Below, in pieces: positions 14,606 through 23,320 of a DNA stretch of 64,000 nucleotides. Source of the stretch: Actinomycetes bacterium (GTDB lineage Bacteria; Actinomycetota; Actinomycetes; Propionibacteriales; Nocardioidaceae). The stretch spans positions 15,005 through 79,004 of the forward strand of contig JAEZEJ010000028.1 of NCBI GenBank assembly GCA_023417775.1, written 5' to 3'. Each line of letters begins with the position of its first letter. Position 1 is the stretch's first letter. The notes under the pieces are model-generated. The model searched no databases. It was not told the DNA's origin and was given only the letters and a program-made list of their open reading frames with translations. The translations under genes were made by a program, and so were the position numbers.

Positions 14606-17315
14606 CTTCGGTTCCCTCTCTCATCGCGGTGATCGTCTCGGCCGGCGACAGCACCGGCACGGCGCCCAACCCGCTGGGCGCCAGCCCGTCGCCCTGCTGA
14701 TGGGTGCCGCGGTAGTAGGCATTGGCCGCCGAGGAGGCCACCTGGATCTCGATCTCGTTGTCGCCGCGGCGCAGCGTCCCGGACGGTATCGGTACGCGGC
14801 CCGGGGCCCACGGCAGCTCTCGCATCGTCCGGCCGTTCACCGTCACCTGAGCCGAGCCGTGGACGACCGGCAGGGCCAGCTCCCACGCCTGATCGACATC
14901 ATCGAGCGGCACGCTCAGGCGGTACACGCCCGTGCCCGAGAAGGTCTCGAAGCCCTGTTCCTCCCAGCCTCTGGCCGGGTCGACGGGGACACACGATCCC
15001 TCGATCTCCACGGTCCAACCGTCCGCGAGATGGCGTCGTCGCGACATGGGCGCGCCGCTGGAGACGACCTCGGCGAGGAACACCTCGCCGGGCGCGAGGG
15101 TGAAGGCGAAGGGCCCCTGCACCTCCTGCTCCGGCGCGACGGCGCCGGTGGCCGGATCCCAGCGGCGCACGCGGCTGACGGCGGCAGCCGGTCGCACCAC
15201 GGCGGGCCGGGGATGGTCGGCATCGTTGAAGGCCATGAGGCGGACACCGTCCGTGCTCCAACCTCGCCGCACCCAGAGCTGGCCGGGGACGCCGCTCTCA
15301 TCGTCGATCCGCAGGGCCGGCGACAGCGCGTCGAGGAGCCGGGGTCGCACGACCGACCAGTCCGGCAGCCCGTCCCAGGCGGTCCAGCTCGTCGATGCCC
15401 GCAGCCGGTCGATGTGTCCGGCGATCCCCGGATCGTGTCCGTCCGTCTGGGTCGCCCGCGGCGTGACGCCGGTCGAGAACACCCGGCCGCCGGAGGCCAC
15501 GAAGTCGGCGATCACCGCGAGGGTCTCCTCATCGCGGAGGACCTCGACGCCGGGCAGCACCAGCACCCGATACGCCCGGTCGTGGGGCAGCGTGAGGCGA
15601 CCATCGGCGACGGTCGCGGCGCGCAGGTCCCGCTCGTCGATCAGGTGATAGTCGACGCCGTCGCGGGCGAGATGCTCGGTCCAGAGAGCGGTGTGCTCGC
15701 CGAACTCGTGTCCCGGTCCCCCGTACCACGCGGTGCGCAGCGGATACAGCACCGCGACCTCGCCGAGCGGCTCCATGCCGTCGAGGAAGACCGAGACGCG
15801 TGCGGTCTCCTCCGCATACGCGCGGTGGTAGCCGAACCACGGCTCGAAGTTCACGCCCGGCGCGAAGTCGAAGCGCGGATTGGTGAACATCTCCTCGCCC
15901 TCGTGCCCGTCGGTGAGCCAATAGGCGTGCATGAGGATCTGCCGCGCGCCGAGCGCGAAGTGCCGGAGCGTCTGCGAGCGCAGTTGGGCCAGGGTGAGCT
16001 CCCACCATCCGGCCGCGAAGTGCGAACCGGGGACGACCCGGCCGAAGTACTGCTCGACGATGCATCCGGACCGCCCGTGGGCACGTGCGACGGAGTCACC
16101 GAACTTGGCCGGCAGCTGCGGATACTCGTTGCGGGCGTCGACGGCGGTGATCTGTCGCCAGCCGTCGACCCCGAAGTAGTCGAGACCGACATTGGGACGC
16201 GGGTCGTCGGCGATGATCGTGCCGGTCGGATCCCAGGACGACACGTGGGCGAGCACCTCGTGTCCGGTCAGGAGCACCCCGTGCTCATCGCACCAGCCGC
16301 GGAGCGTGCCGAAGAAGGCGTCCACGGCGCGCCCGGCGTAGCGCTCGAAGAACTCGCTGCGCAGCGCCGCGGTCGCGTCCCCGATGTCGCCGGCGAGCGA
16401 GGCGAGCATGGCCGGCCAGCGATCCCCCACGGCGACCCTGAGCTCGTCGTAGAACGCGGCCTCGTACATCAGCGTCGCGGCGATGACGCCGGGATTCTGC
16501 TCCCAGGTGAAGAAGCAGGCGTGCGGCTGGTCGAAGAAGACGTACTGGACCGTGGTGCCCAGCCGCTCGCCGAAGGCTCGCGCATAGGGGTCGTAGCCGA
16601 CCTCCGTGAACCGTCGTGCGGCCCGGGGATCGAGATAGTTGATCATCCGGCTGCTCGCGCACCGGGCGCTCACGAAGAAGACGATCTCGGCATCGTCGCC
16701 GGACCCGTCCGCGACCTCGACCGCGAGCTCGCAGCCGTCCTCGCTCATGTCGGTGACCGCCGCAGCGTGCGTCACCTCCCGCACGACATCGCCGTCGCGA
16801 AGGACGGCGGCGACGAGCGACCAGTCGTCCCAGCGGGGCGTCCCGCCCTCGAAGACCCAGTTCATCCCGGCATCGAGCAGGTAGGCCACGTCCTGCGGGC
16901 GGATGCCGTCGATGCGCGCCGTGACGCGTCCGGCCGCCGCCGGCACCGCGACGTGGAACAGGTGTCGCTCGCGGAGGTGATCGTGACCGGCGACGACGCG
17001 GCCCCCCGCATGTCCGCTGAGCCAGTTGTACTCGTCGTAGATCCCCACCACCATGCCGAGCCCGGCGGCCTCGTCGGCGGCCAGCCGGCAGAGTCTCAGG
17101 TACTCCTCGGACAGGTACTCCTCGAGCGGGAAGGACATCCGCGTCTGGATCTGGAAGGACTGATACCCCGCCTCCCGCATGTCGCGGATCTGAGCGGTGA
17201 TCTCCTCCGGAGTCGGCAGCCGATGCCAGAACCAGTACGCCGCCGGGGCGTTGTACGGCCCCGGGGCGGCGAACTGCTCCGCGGTCCCGGCCGAGACGAC
17301 GCTCGTCTCAGGCAC
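14589..17315 (-). CDS. large glycoside hydrolase, GH106/GH2-like
   Basis: This 908-residue cytoplasmic protein (no signal peptide) begins with AYWFWHRLPTPEEITAQI and IYDEYNWLSGHAGG, the barrel start seen in alpha-L-rhamnosidase-like GH106 relatives. Mid-protein Glu-containing strands (LLTGHEVLAHVSSW, CIVEQYFGR) are candidate catalytic regions. A Rossmann-like beta-galactosidase trimerisation-type segment follows (LVLPGVEVLRDEETLAVIADF). The last 150 residues form a jelly-roll (VHGSAQVTVNGR, GDNEIEIQVASSAAN). The GTG start overlaps the permease stop by eight bases. An intracellular location implies that the permease brings in an intact glycoside. Confidence 0.75.
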   Translation of the reverse strand: MPETSVVSAGTAEQFAAPGPYNAPAAYWFWHRLPTPEEITAQIRDMREAGYQSFQIQTRMSFPLEEYLSEEYLRLCRLAADEAAGLGMVVGIYDEYNWLSGHAGGRVVAGHDHLRERHLFHVAVPAAAGRVTARIDGIRPQDVAYLLDAGMNWVFEGGTPRWDDWSLVAAVLRDGDVVREVTHAAAVTDMSEDGCELAVEVADGSGDDAEIVFFVSARCASSRMINYLDPRAARRFTEVGYDPYARAFGERLGTTVQYVFFDQPHACFFTWEQNPGVIAATLMYEAAFYDELRVAVGDRWPAMLASLAGDIGDATAALRSEFFERYAGRAVDAFFGTLRGWCDEHGVLLTGHEVLAHVSSWDPTGTIIADDPRPNVGLDYFGVDGWRQITAVDARNEYPQLPAKFGDSVARAHGRSGCIVEQYFGRVVPGSHFAAGWWELTLAQLRSQTLRHFALGARQILMHAYWLTDGHEGEEMFTNPRFDFAPGVNFEPWFGYHRAYAEETARVSVFLDGMEPLGEVAVLYPLRTAWYGGPGHEFGEHTALWTEHLARDGVDYHLIDERDLRAATVADGRLTLPHDRAYRVLVLPGVEVLRDEETLAVIADFVASGGRVFSTGVTPRATQTDGHDPGIAGHIDRLRASTSWTAWDGLPDWSVVRPRLLDALSPALRIDDESGVPGQLWVRRGWSTDGVRLMAFNDADHPRPAVVRPAAAVSRVRRWDPATGAVAPEQEVQGPFAFTLAPGEVFLAEVVSSGAPMSRRRHLADGWTVEIEGSCVPVDPARGWEEQGFETFSGTGVYRLSVPLDDVDQAWELALPVVHGSAQVTVNGRTMRELPWAPGRVPIPSGTLRRGDNEIEIQVASSAANAYYRGTHQQGDGLAPSGLGAVPVLSPAETITAMREGTEDAEGR

Positions 17316-18819
17316 GAGCGGGCTGCTCCTTCTCCACGGCCGAGTAGTCCGGCTTCGGGTCCTGCTTGAACACGAAGGTCACGATCGCATACAGCGCCGA
17401 GCCGACCACCATGGCGATCACCACGCCGATATTGCTCGCGCCGAGCACGCCGTCTCGCTGCTCCTCGGTGAGCAGGAAGCCCACGACGCGGGCGATGTAG
17501 GGGTCGCCCGAGGTGACGAGCCCGAGCCCGAGCACGGTCGCGACGACGAGCGCCATCAGTGCCGTCCAGCGCCCGGAGCGGCCGCCCTGACCCGCGGGGA
17601 GCGCCATGTCGACATTCCATCCCATCCGGCGCTGCCGGATGAAGTCGACCAGCTGGATACCGCCCAGGGTCCCCATCGCGACCGCGATGAGGGCGAGGAA
17701 GGCCTGGAAGGTCGCGAGGAAGGAGGTGGAGACGAAGAGCAGGTAGAAGGCGCCGGCAGCGATGATGACGCCGTTGATGATCGTGATGATGACGCGGCTG
17801 CCGGGCACGCCCACGGCCATCAGCGCGAGACCGGAGGAGTAGATGCCCGTCATCGCCGCAGAGATCAACGAGATGACGATGACGATGCTGAACGGCACGA
17901 AGAACCAGGTCGGCAGCAGCACCGTGAGCGCGGCGATCGGGTCGATGGCCGCCTGTCCGCCGAGGTCGGGATTGGAGCCGGCGAGCAGGATGCCGAGGAT
18001 CAACAGCACCGTGACGGGCAGCGCGATGCCCAGCGTGGTCCAGCCGATGACGCCGCGGGCCGGGGTGTCGCGCGGCAGGTAGCGGGCGAAGTCGCCGCCG
18101 TAGTTGAGCATGCCGAGACCGACCATCGTCATGGCCATGACGATGCCGCCGATGAAGGCGAGTGCCGAACCGGAGGGGTTGTCGCCGAGGCGGTCCCAGT
18201 GGATGTGCGGGACGATCATCGCGATGAAGACCAGCGTCATCGCACCGGTGAGCGCCGCGATCCACTGCTCGGCCTTCATGATCACGGCGTGACCGGCGAC
18301 GGCGAACCACATCGTCAGCACCAGGACGATCACGAACCAGACGAGGATCAGCCAGGACACGGGACGCCCCGCGGCCGTGGCGAACTGCTCGGGCCACAGC
18401 CGGGCGAAGATATTCGCGCCGGTGGTCGAGGCCAGCGTGATGATCGTGACCTTCCAGCCGATATTGGACAGATAGGCGAAGAAGGCCGGGATCTTGTTGC
18501 CCTCATAGCCGAAGGCGAATCGGGTCTGTGTCAGCGTCGGCAGGCCGGTGCGCGGTCCGCCGACGGACAGGATGCCGACGAGGAAGGCCGAACCGGCGTA
18601 GCCGATCGTGCCGGCGATGATCGCCTGCAGCGGGCTGAGGCCGAGCCCGAAGACATAGATGCCGTAGCCGATGCCCATGATCGAGACATTCCAGGCGAAC
18701 CACACCGCGAAGAGCCCCGCCGACCTGCCGCGACGCTCGTCGAGCGGCACCGGGTTGACGCCGTTCTGCTCCGGGCCCTTCTGCGCCACGACCGGCTGCT
18801 CGTGAGCTTCATTCGACAT
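17308..18819 (-). CDS. NCS1-family permease (nucleobase/cytosine type)
   Basis: This 503-residue transporter has about twelve helices and the NCS1 N-terminus: RRGRSAGLFAVWFAWNVSIMGIGYG in outline, followed by GPRTGLPTLTQTRFAFGYEGNKIPAFF. NCS1 proteins are sodium or proton symporters for cytosine, uracil, allantoin, hydantoins and related compounds. A GGAGG lies before the ATG. Its position between a ribokinase and a glycoside hydrolase gene is unusual and suggests that the imported compound is a nucleoside-like or glycosylated heterocycle. Confidence 0.88.
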   Translation of the reverse strand: MSNEAHEQPVVAQKGPEQNGVNPVPLDERRGRSAGLFAVWFAWNVSIMGIGYGIYVFGLGLSPLQAIIAGTIGYAGSAFLVGILSVGGPRTGLPTLTQTRFAFGYEGNKIPAFFAYLSNIGWKVTIITLASTTGANIFARLWPEQFATAAGRPVSWLILVWFVIVLVLTMWFAVAGHAVIMKAEQWIAALTGAMTLVFIAMIVPHIHWDRLGDNPSGSALAFIGGIVMAMTMVGLGMLNYGGDFARYLPRDTPARGVIGWTTLGIALPVTVLLILGILLAGSNPDLGGQAAIDPIAALTVLLPTWFFVPFSIVIVISLISAAMTGIYSSGLALMAVGVPGSRVIITIINGVIIAAGAFYLLFVSTSFLATFQAFLALIAVAMGTLGGIQLVDFIRQRRMGWNVDMALPAGQGGRSGRWTALMALVVATVLGLGLVTSGDPYIARVVGFLLTEEQRDGVLGASNIGVVIAMVVGSALYAIVTFVFKQDPKPDYSAVEKEQPARA

Positions 18820-18882
18820 GGTGTGTTCCTCCGTTGTTCCGGCGCGACGACGATGGCGCGCCCTGACTGTGTGCGGCGGTGC

Positions 18883-19794
18883 TCAGACCGGGATGGGTCC
18901 GAGATGCGCGAGATCCTCGGTGCCGCGGAAGGCGCCCTGTGCGCCTCGATAGCCGACCGCGATGCTGGCCGCGCGGACGGCCCACGTCACGGAGTCGGTG
19001 AACGATGCGCCGTTGCCGAGGGCGACGCCCAGCGCACCGCAGAAAGTATCTCCCGATCCCACGGTGTCGACCGCGGTCACCCGCGGAGCCGGGATGTGCA
19101 CGATCTCGGTGCCCGAGCGTGCCAGCGCACCATCGGCGCCGAGGGTCACGCAGGCGTCGATGCGCTCGGGCAGCCGGGCGACCAGGGCCCGGCAGTCCTC
19201 GATCCCGCGCGGCTCGGGGGCATCGAGCAGGGCGGCGAGCTCATGCTGATTCGGCACGAGCACGTCCACGGCGTCCAGCAGCTCGGCCGCGATCGGCCGG
19301 GAGGGGGCCGGGTTGAGGACGACGGTCCCGCCCTCCTGCCGGGCACGTCGGGCGGCCTCGGTCACCACGTCCACCGGCACCTCCTGCTGGAGCAGCAGCA
19401 CACCGCCGGGGCCGTCGAGCAAGGTCGCCGGGAGGTGGTGGGGCGCGAGGCGGGCGTTCGCACCGGGGCTCACGACGATCATGTTCTCGGCGGCGCCGTC
19501 GACAAGAATGAGGGCGGACCCGGTGGGGACGTCCTCGAGCGTGACGAGACCGGAGATGCCGACCTCGGCCTCCGCGAGCTGACGTCGGACGTCGGTGCCA
19601 TCGACACCGATCGCGCCGACGAAGCGCGTCACGGCGCCGAGCCGTGCGGCCGCGACCGCCTGATTGGCACCCTTGCCGCCGAGTCCCTGCGCGAGGTCGC
19701 CGCCGAGCAGCGTCTCACCGGGGTGCGGGAACTGGGGCACCTCGACGGTCGAGTCTCGGTTCACCGAGCCCACGACGGTGACCTGCGGTCGCAT
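18883..19794 (-). CDS. ribokinase (PfkB family)
   Basis: This protein of about 303 residues has both PfkB signatures: GGKGANQAVAAARLG near residue 38 and the C-terminal VDTVGSGDTFCGALGVAL with the catalytic Asp. The N-terminus VTVVGSVNRDSTVEVPQFPHPGETLLG is typical of ribokinase. The ATG at 19794 is preferred to the longer reading at 19830, which would run into the operators. It phosphorylates ribose or a related pentose released in the cell. It is the first gene of the minus-strand operon controlled by the LacI protein. Confidence 0.88.
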   Translation of the reverse strand: MRPQVTVVGSVNRDSTVEVPQFPHPGETLLGGDLAQGLGGKGANQAVAAARLGAVTRFVGAIGVDGTDVRRQLAEAEVGISGLVTLEDVPTGSALILVDGAAENMIVVSPGANARLAPHHLPATLLDGPGGVLLLQQEVPVDVVTEAARRARQEGGTVVLNPAPSRPIAAELLDAVDVLVPNQHELAALLDAPEPRGIEDCRALVARLPERIDACVTLGADGALARSGTEIVHIPAPRVTAVDTVGSGDTFCGALGVALGNGASFTDSVTWAVRAASIAVGYRGAQGAFRGTEDLAHLGPIPV

Positions 19795-19809
19795 CGGCGA
19801 CTCCAATCT

Positions 19810-19839
19810 GGGAGATCGTTTTCCCGGCAATCGATTTCC
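19810..19839. promoter_or_regulatory. two tandem LacI-type operators
   Basis: Two adjacent imperfect palindromes with central CG lie between the ribokinase operon and the divergent lacI gene: GGGAGATCGTTTTCCC (19810-19825) and GGCAATCGATTTCC (19826-19839, 12 of 14 positions symmetric). They abut exactly and share the half-site TTTCCC. This is the usual form of LacI/GalR-family operators. Repression of the catabolic operon by the adjacent LacI is inferred. Confidence 0.6.
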
Positions 19840-19936
19840 CTATGGTGACCCAGGTCGCTTTCCTCGTCAACCCCCGGTGTCGCCGAGGCCGCCTTGCGAT
19901 AGCCTCGGGGCCCGTCCACCGATGAGAGGAAGACCC

Positions 19937-20932
19937 GTGAACAGGCAGCGCGTCCGGCTCATCGACGTGGCCGAGGCCGCTGGCGTCTCCCGGGCGACCG
20001 CCTCGCGGGTGCTGTCGGGCTCTCCCCGTACCGTCGACCCGGTGCTCGCCGAGCGCGTGTGGACCGTGGCCCGCCGCATCGGCTACCGCCCCCACCTGTC
20101 CGCCCGCGCCCTGCGCACCGGACAGACCGGCACCCTCGGCATCGTGGTCCCGACGCTCACCAACCCCTATTTCGTCGCGCTGGCGGAGGCCTTCGCCCGG
20201 CAGGCCCGCGACGGAGGCGCCGACCTCCTCATCGCCGACTCCCGCAACGATGTCGAGTCCGAGGCGACCCACCTGCGCCGGCTCACCGACGGTCGCGTCG
20301 ACGCGATCGCCGTGGTGCCGGTCTCCTCGGCGGCCTCCGGCGCCGCCGTCCGCGAGGCGAGCGGGAGCGTGCCGGTCGCGCAGGTCGACCGCAGCACCGA
20401 GGACGGCGGGACCACGGCGGTCGTGCTCGACAACGCCGCCGGCGTCCGCCGCCTGGTCGACCACCTCCGGGACGTGGGACGCACGCGATTGGCCTATGTC
20501 GGTGCCGAGACCGCGTCCTCGGCCGGTGCCGAACGCCTCGCCGCCTTCACCGAGCTCGCCGGACCCGACTCACCCGCGACCCTCGTCTCGGACTTCTCGA
20601 CCTCGGCCGGCCGCGAGGCCGCGCGCCGGCTCCTCGACGCGGGTGGCGACATCGACGCGGTCGTCTGCGGAGCGGACGTGCTCGCGGTGGGCGTCCACTC
20701 GACCCTCCAGCGCAGCGGCGTCTCGCTCCCCCACGACCTCGCCCTCGTGAGCTTCGACGACTCCGAGCTCCTCGAACTCACCGACCCGCCGATCACCTCG
20801 CTGCATCCGCCGATCGACGAGATCGCTCAGCGCACGCTCGCGCTGCTGACCGGCGAGGACGAGGCCTGGCGCGAGCCGCACGTCGAACGCCTCGCGCCGG
20901 GCCTCGTCATCCGCGAGTCCACCCACCCCTGA
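19937..20932 (+). CDS. LacI-family transcriptional regulator
   Basis: This 331-residue protein starts at GTG 19937, preceded by GAGAGGAAG, with an alternative ATG 15 bases upstream. The DNA-binding start is RLIDVAEAAGVSRATASRVLSG, with the hinge helix HLSARALRTG. A periplasmic-binding-protein-like sensor follows (GTLGIVVPTLTNPYFVALAEAF to LVSFDDSELLELTDPPITSLHPP). It is divergent from the sugar operon with two LacI-type operators between, so it is very probably the local repressor, with a sugar or nucleoside from this pathway as inducer. Confidence 0.92.
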   Translation: MNRQRVRLIDVAEAAGVSRATASRVLSGSPRTVDPVLAERVWTVARRIGYRPHLSARALRTGQTGTLGIVVPTLTNPYFVALAEAFARQARDGGADLLIADSRNDVESEATHLRRLTDGRVDAIAVVPVSSAASGAAVREASGSVPVAQVDRSTEDGGTTAVVLDNAAGVRRLVDHLRDVGRTRLAYVGAETASSAGAERLAAFTELAGPDSPATLVSDFSTSAGREAARRLLDAGGDIDAVVCGADVLAVGVHSTLQRSGVSLPHDLALVSFDDSELLELTDPPITSLHPPIDEIAQRTLALLTGEDEAWREPHVERLAPGLVIRESTHP

Positions 20933-20983
20933 CGTGACACGACGTCGCACTCGGGAAGCGAGATCCCCGCTCAGCCCGAACGC

Positions 20984-22627
20984 TCAGCCCTCCGCATCGC
21001 GCAGCACATTGCGGCGGATCTTGCCGGTGGCCGTCTTGGGCAGCTGGTCCACGACGTGCACCTCCCGCGGCACCTTGTAGGCCGCCAGGCGCTCCTTGAC
21101 GAAGGCCCGGAGCTCCTCGGGCGCGACCGTCGCGCCCGTGGCCGTCGAGACATAGGCGACGACGGACTCGCCCTGGTAGTCGTCGGGGCGCCCGACGACC
21201 GCCGCCTCGAGCACGGCGGAGTGCTCGTAGAGCGCATCCTCGACCTCGCGGGGCCAGACCTTGTAGCCCGAGACATTGATCTGATCCTTCAACCGGTCGA
21301 CGAGATAGACCCAGCCGGCCTCGTCGATGATCGCGACATCGCCGGTGCGCAGCCGGCCGCCCGGCATCGTCTCCGCGGTGATCTCGGGCTTGCGCCAGTA
21401 GCCGTTCATCAGCTGCGGGCCGGTCAGCTCCAGTTCGCCCTGCTCCCCGGGCGGCAGCGGCTTCCCGTGCTCGTCGAGGACGCGCGCCTCCATGTCCGGC
21501 AGCGGCACCCCGATGGACAGCGTGCCGCTCGGCTCGTGGACCGGCGCCTCGGCCCCGAGCGGGACCGCGATGATCGCCGAGCTGGTCTCGGTCATGCCGT
21601 ACACATTGTGGATGTAGACACCGAAGCGGTCGATGAACCTGCGGACGGTGGCCGGCGGGATCGGTGCGCCGCCGGAGTACACGGCGCGCATGGACGCGAA
21701 GTGCTCCCGCCCCGCTCCCGGCACCTCCGAGAGCGCGTTGAAGGCCGTGATCGAGCCGACCATCGTCGTCACACCGTGTTCGACGAAGGCATCGAGGGCC
21801 ACCTCGGGACGGAACCGATGGACGAAGACCAGCAGCGTGTCGTGGACCAGCGCCATCGTGGCATTGATGACGGCGCCGGTGATGTGGAAGAGCGGGGCGA
21901 TCGCGAAGACCACGTCACCGGGGCGCAGATCGGTCCAGCGCGCATAGGAGACGGCCACCTGGAGAACGGCGCCGTGGCTGTTCATGGCGCCCTTGGGCGG
22001 CCCGGTCGTGCCCGAGGTGTAGGTCAGCAGGGCGACATCGTCCGCCGTGAGCGCCAGCTCGGGAACCCGGCGCCCGCGGTGCTCCTCGATGAGATCGGCG
22101 AGATCGGCGTCCGCGACCACCCGCTCGGACGGTGCCGCGCCGAAGACCCGTTCATCGTCGCGGCTCTGGAAGTCGCGCGGATTCGTGCTGATGAGCCAGC
22201 GCACGGAGGTGTCCTGGATCGCGGTGCGCGCGGCGTCGATCGTCTCGTCCTCACACACCATCGCGACGGCCTCGGCATCGACGATGAGCCGGCGCAGCTC
22301 CTCGCCGCGGTACATCGGGTTGAGGGTGAGGGCGGCCGCGCCGAGCTTCCACAGCGCCAGCAGGACGACGGCGTACTGCGGGATGTTCTGCAGGTAGACG
22401 CCGACATGCGAGCCTCGTTCGACGCCGCGCTCAGCGAGGGCGCTCGCCAGGGCCTCGGCCATCACGTCCACGTCCGCCACGGAGTAGCGACCGTCGAAGT
22501 AGGCGAGGGCCGGCGCTCCGGGCTGACGTCTCACCCGGGCATTCCACGCCTCGACGAGGGTCTCGTGGCCGCGCTCGATGCTGGCCTCCAGCCCCTGCGG
22601 GTACAACGACAACCACCGATGCTCCAT
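20984..22627 (-). CDS. AMP-dependent acyl-CoA synthetase/ligase
   Basis: This 547-residue enzyme belongs to the ANL superfamily and activates a carboxylic acid with ATP and then CoA. The P-loop LLTYTSGTTGPPKGAMNSH, the adenylation motif YGMTETSSA, the hinge TGDVAIIDEAGWVYLVDRLKDQINVSGYKVWP and the C-terminal catalytic Lys in PKTATGKIRRN are all present. Length fits medium- or long-chain fatty acyl-CoA ligases. It is divergent from a TetR gene with a palindromic operator between the two, so its expression is probably lifted by an acyl-CoA or related acid. Confidence 0.9.
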   Translation of the reverse strand: MEHRWLSLYPQGLEASIERGHETLVEAWNARVRRQPGAPALAYFDGRYSVADVDVMAEALASALAERGVERGSHVGVYLQNIPQYAVVLLALWKLGAAALTLNPMYRGEELRRLIVDAEAVAMVCEDETIDAARTAIQDTSVRWLISTNPRDFQSRDDERVFGAAPSERVVADADLADLIEEHRGRRVPELALTADDVALLTYTSGTTGPPKGAMNSHGAVLQVAVSYARWTDLRPGDVVFAIAPLFHITGAVINATMALVHDTLLVFVHRFRPEVALDAFVEHGVTTMVGSITAFNALSEVPGAGREHFASMRAVYSGGAPIPPATVRRFIDRFGVYIHNVYGMTETSSAIIAVPLGAEAPVHEPSGTLSIGVPLPDMEARVLDEHGKPLPPGEQGELELTGPQLMNGYWRKPEITAETMPGGRLRTGDVAIIDEAGWVYLVDRLKDQINVSGYKVWPREVEDALYEHSAVLEAAVVGRPDDYQGESVVAYVSTATGATVAPEELRAFVKERLAAYKVPREVHVVDQLPKTATGKIRRNVLRDAEG

Positions 22628-22641
22628 GCCACATTTCCCTT

Positions 22642-22661
22642 CCGACCGATCGATCGCTCGG
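22642..22661. promoter_or_regulatory. TetR operator, acyl-CoA ligase/tetR promoter
   Basis: A 20-bp near-perfect palindrome, CCGACCGATCGATCGCTCGG (18 of 20 positions symmetric), lies 15 bases upstream of the ligase start and 54 bases upstream of the tetR start. Its form resembles operators of lipid-metabolism TetR proteins in actinobacteria. It is well placed to shut off both divergent promoters. Confidence 0.6.
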
Positions 22662-22714
22662 TTAGAGTGTTCGCACCCCTGTGATCCCTGTCAAGTCCTG
22701 GACGGAGCGACGCC

Positions 22715-23320
22715 ATGACCGCAGTGCCTCGCGAGACCGGCGATGGGCCCCACCCGCTGACACCGATCCTGCGCGCGGCGCAGGACTGCTTCGTGGAGCA
22801 GGGCTACCACGGCACCTCGATCCGCGTGATCGCCGCGCGTGCCGGGCTCTCGGTGCCGGGCCTCTACCACCACTACCGCTCCAAACAGCAGATGCTGCAA
22901 GCCATCGTCCGGCATGCGATGGAGTCGCTGTACGCCCAGAGCCTGGCCTCCCTGGAGGGGGCGGGGACGGATGCGGGAGGCCGCTTCGATGCGCTGCTGG
23001 GCTGCCTCGTGCGGTTCCATGCCCGCGAACGCGAACAGGCCTTCCTCGCCTATAGCGAGATCCGAAGTCTCGACGATGAGGCACGCGGTGCACATATCGA
23101 GCGCCGCGACGCCCAGCAGCGGCTCATGGACGAGATCGTCGACGCCGGCGTCCGCGACGGCGTGTTCACGACACCTCATCCGGTCGAAGCCAGTCGGGCC
23201 GTGGTGACGATGTGCACGTCAGTGGCGCAGTGGTACCGACCCGATGGCCCGCTCAGCCCCGATCAGCTGGCCGAGCGCTATCTCGGCATCGCCCGGATGA
23301 CCGTGGGCGCGGCTCACTGA
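22715..23320 (+). CDS. TetR-family regulator, FadR/KstR-like
   Basis: This 201-residue protein has an N-terminal helix-turn-helix (QGYHGTSIRVIAARAGLSVPGLYHHYRSKQQML in outline) and a C-terminal half of the TetR_C type found next to fatty-acid genes (RFHAREREQAFLAYSEIRSLDDEARG). GGAG precedes the ATG. It is divergent from the acyl-CoA ligase, over the palindrome at 22642-22661. Its last bases overlap the convergent membrane protein gene by seven. Confidence 0.9.
   Translation: MTAVPRETGDGPHPLTPILRAAQDCFVEQGYHGTSIRVIAARAGLSVPGLYHHYRSKQQMLQAIVRHAMESLYAQSLASLEGAGTDAGGRFDALLGCLVRFHAREREQAFLAYSEIRSLDDEARGAHIERRDAQQRLMDEIVDAGVRDGVFTTPHPVEASRAVVTMCTSVAQWYRPDGPLSPDQLAERYLGIARMTVGAAH

Noticed and set aside
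14511..17369. Long open frame of about 950 codons on the plus strand
   Set aside because: It is antisense to the glycoside hydrolase and mutarotase genes, has no recognisable domain and shows the His/Arg/Gly-rich composition of a reverse-strand shadow in GC-rich DNA.
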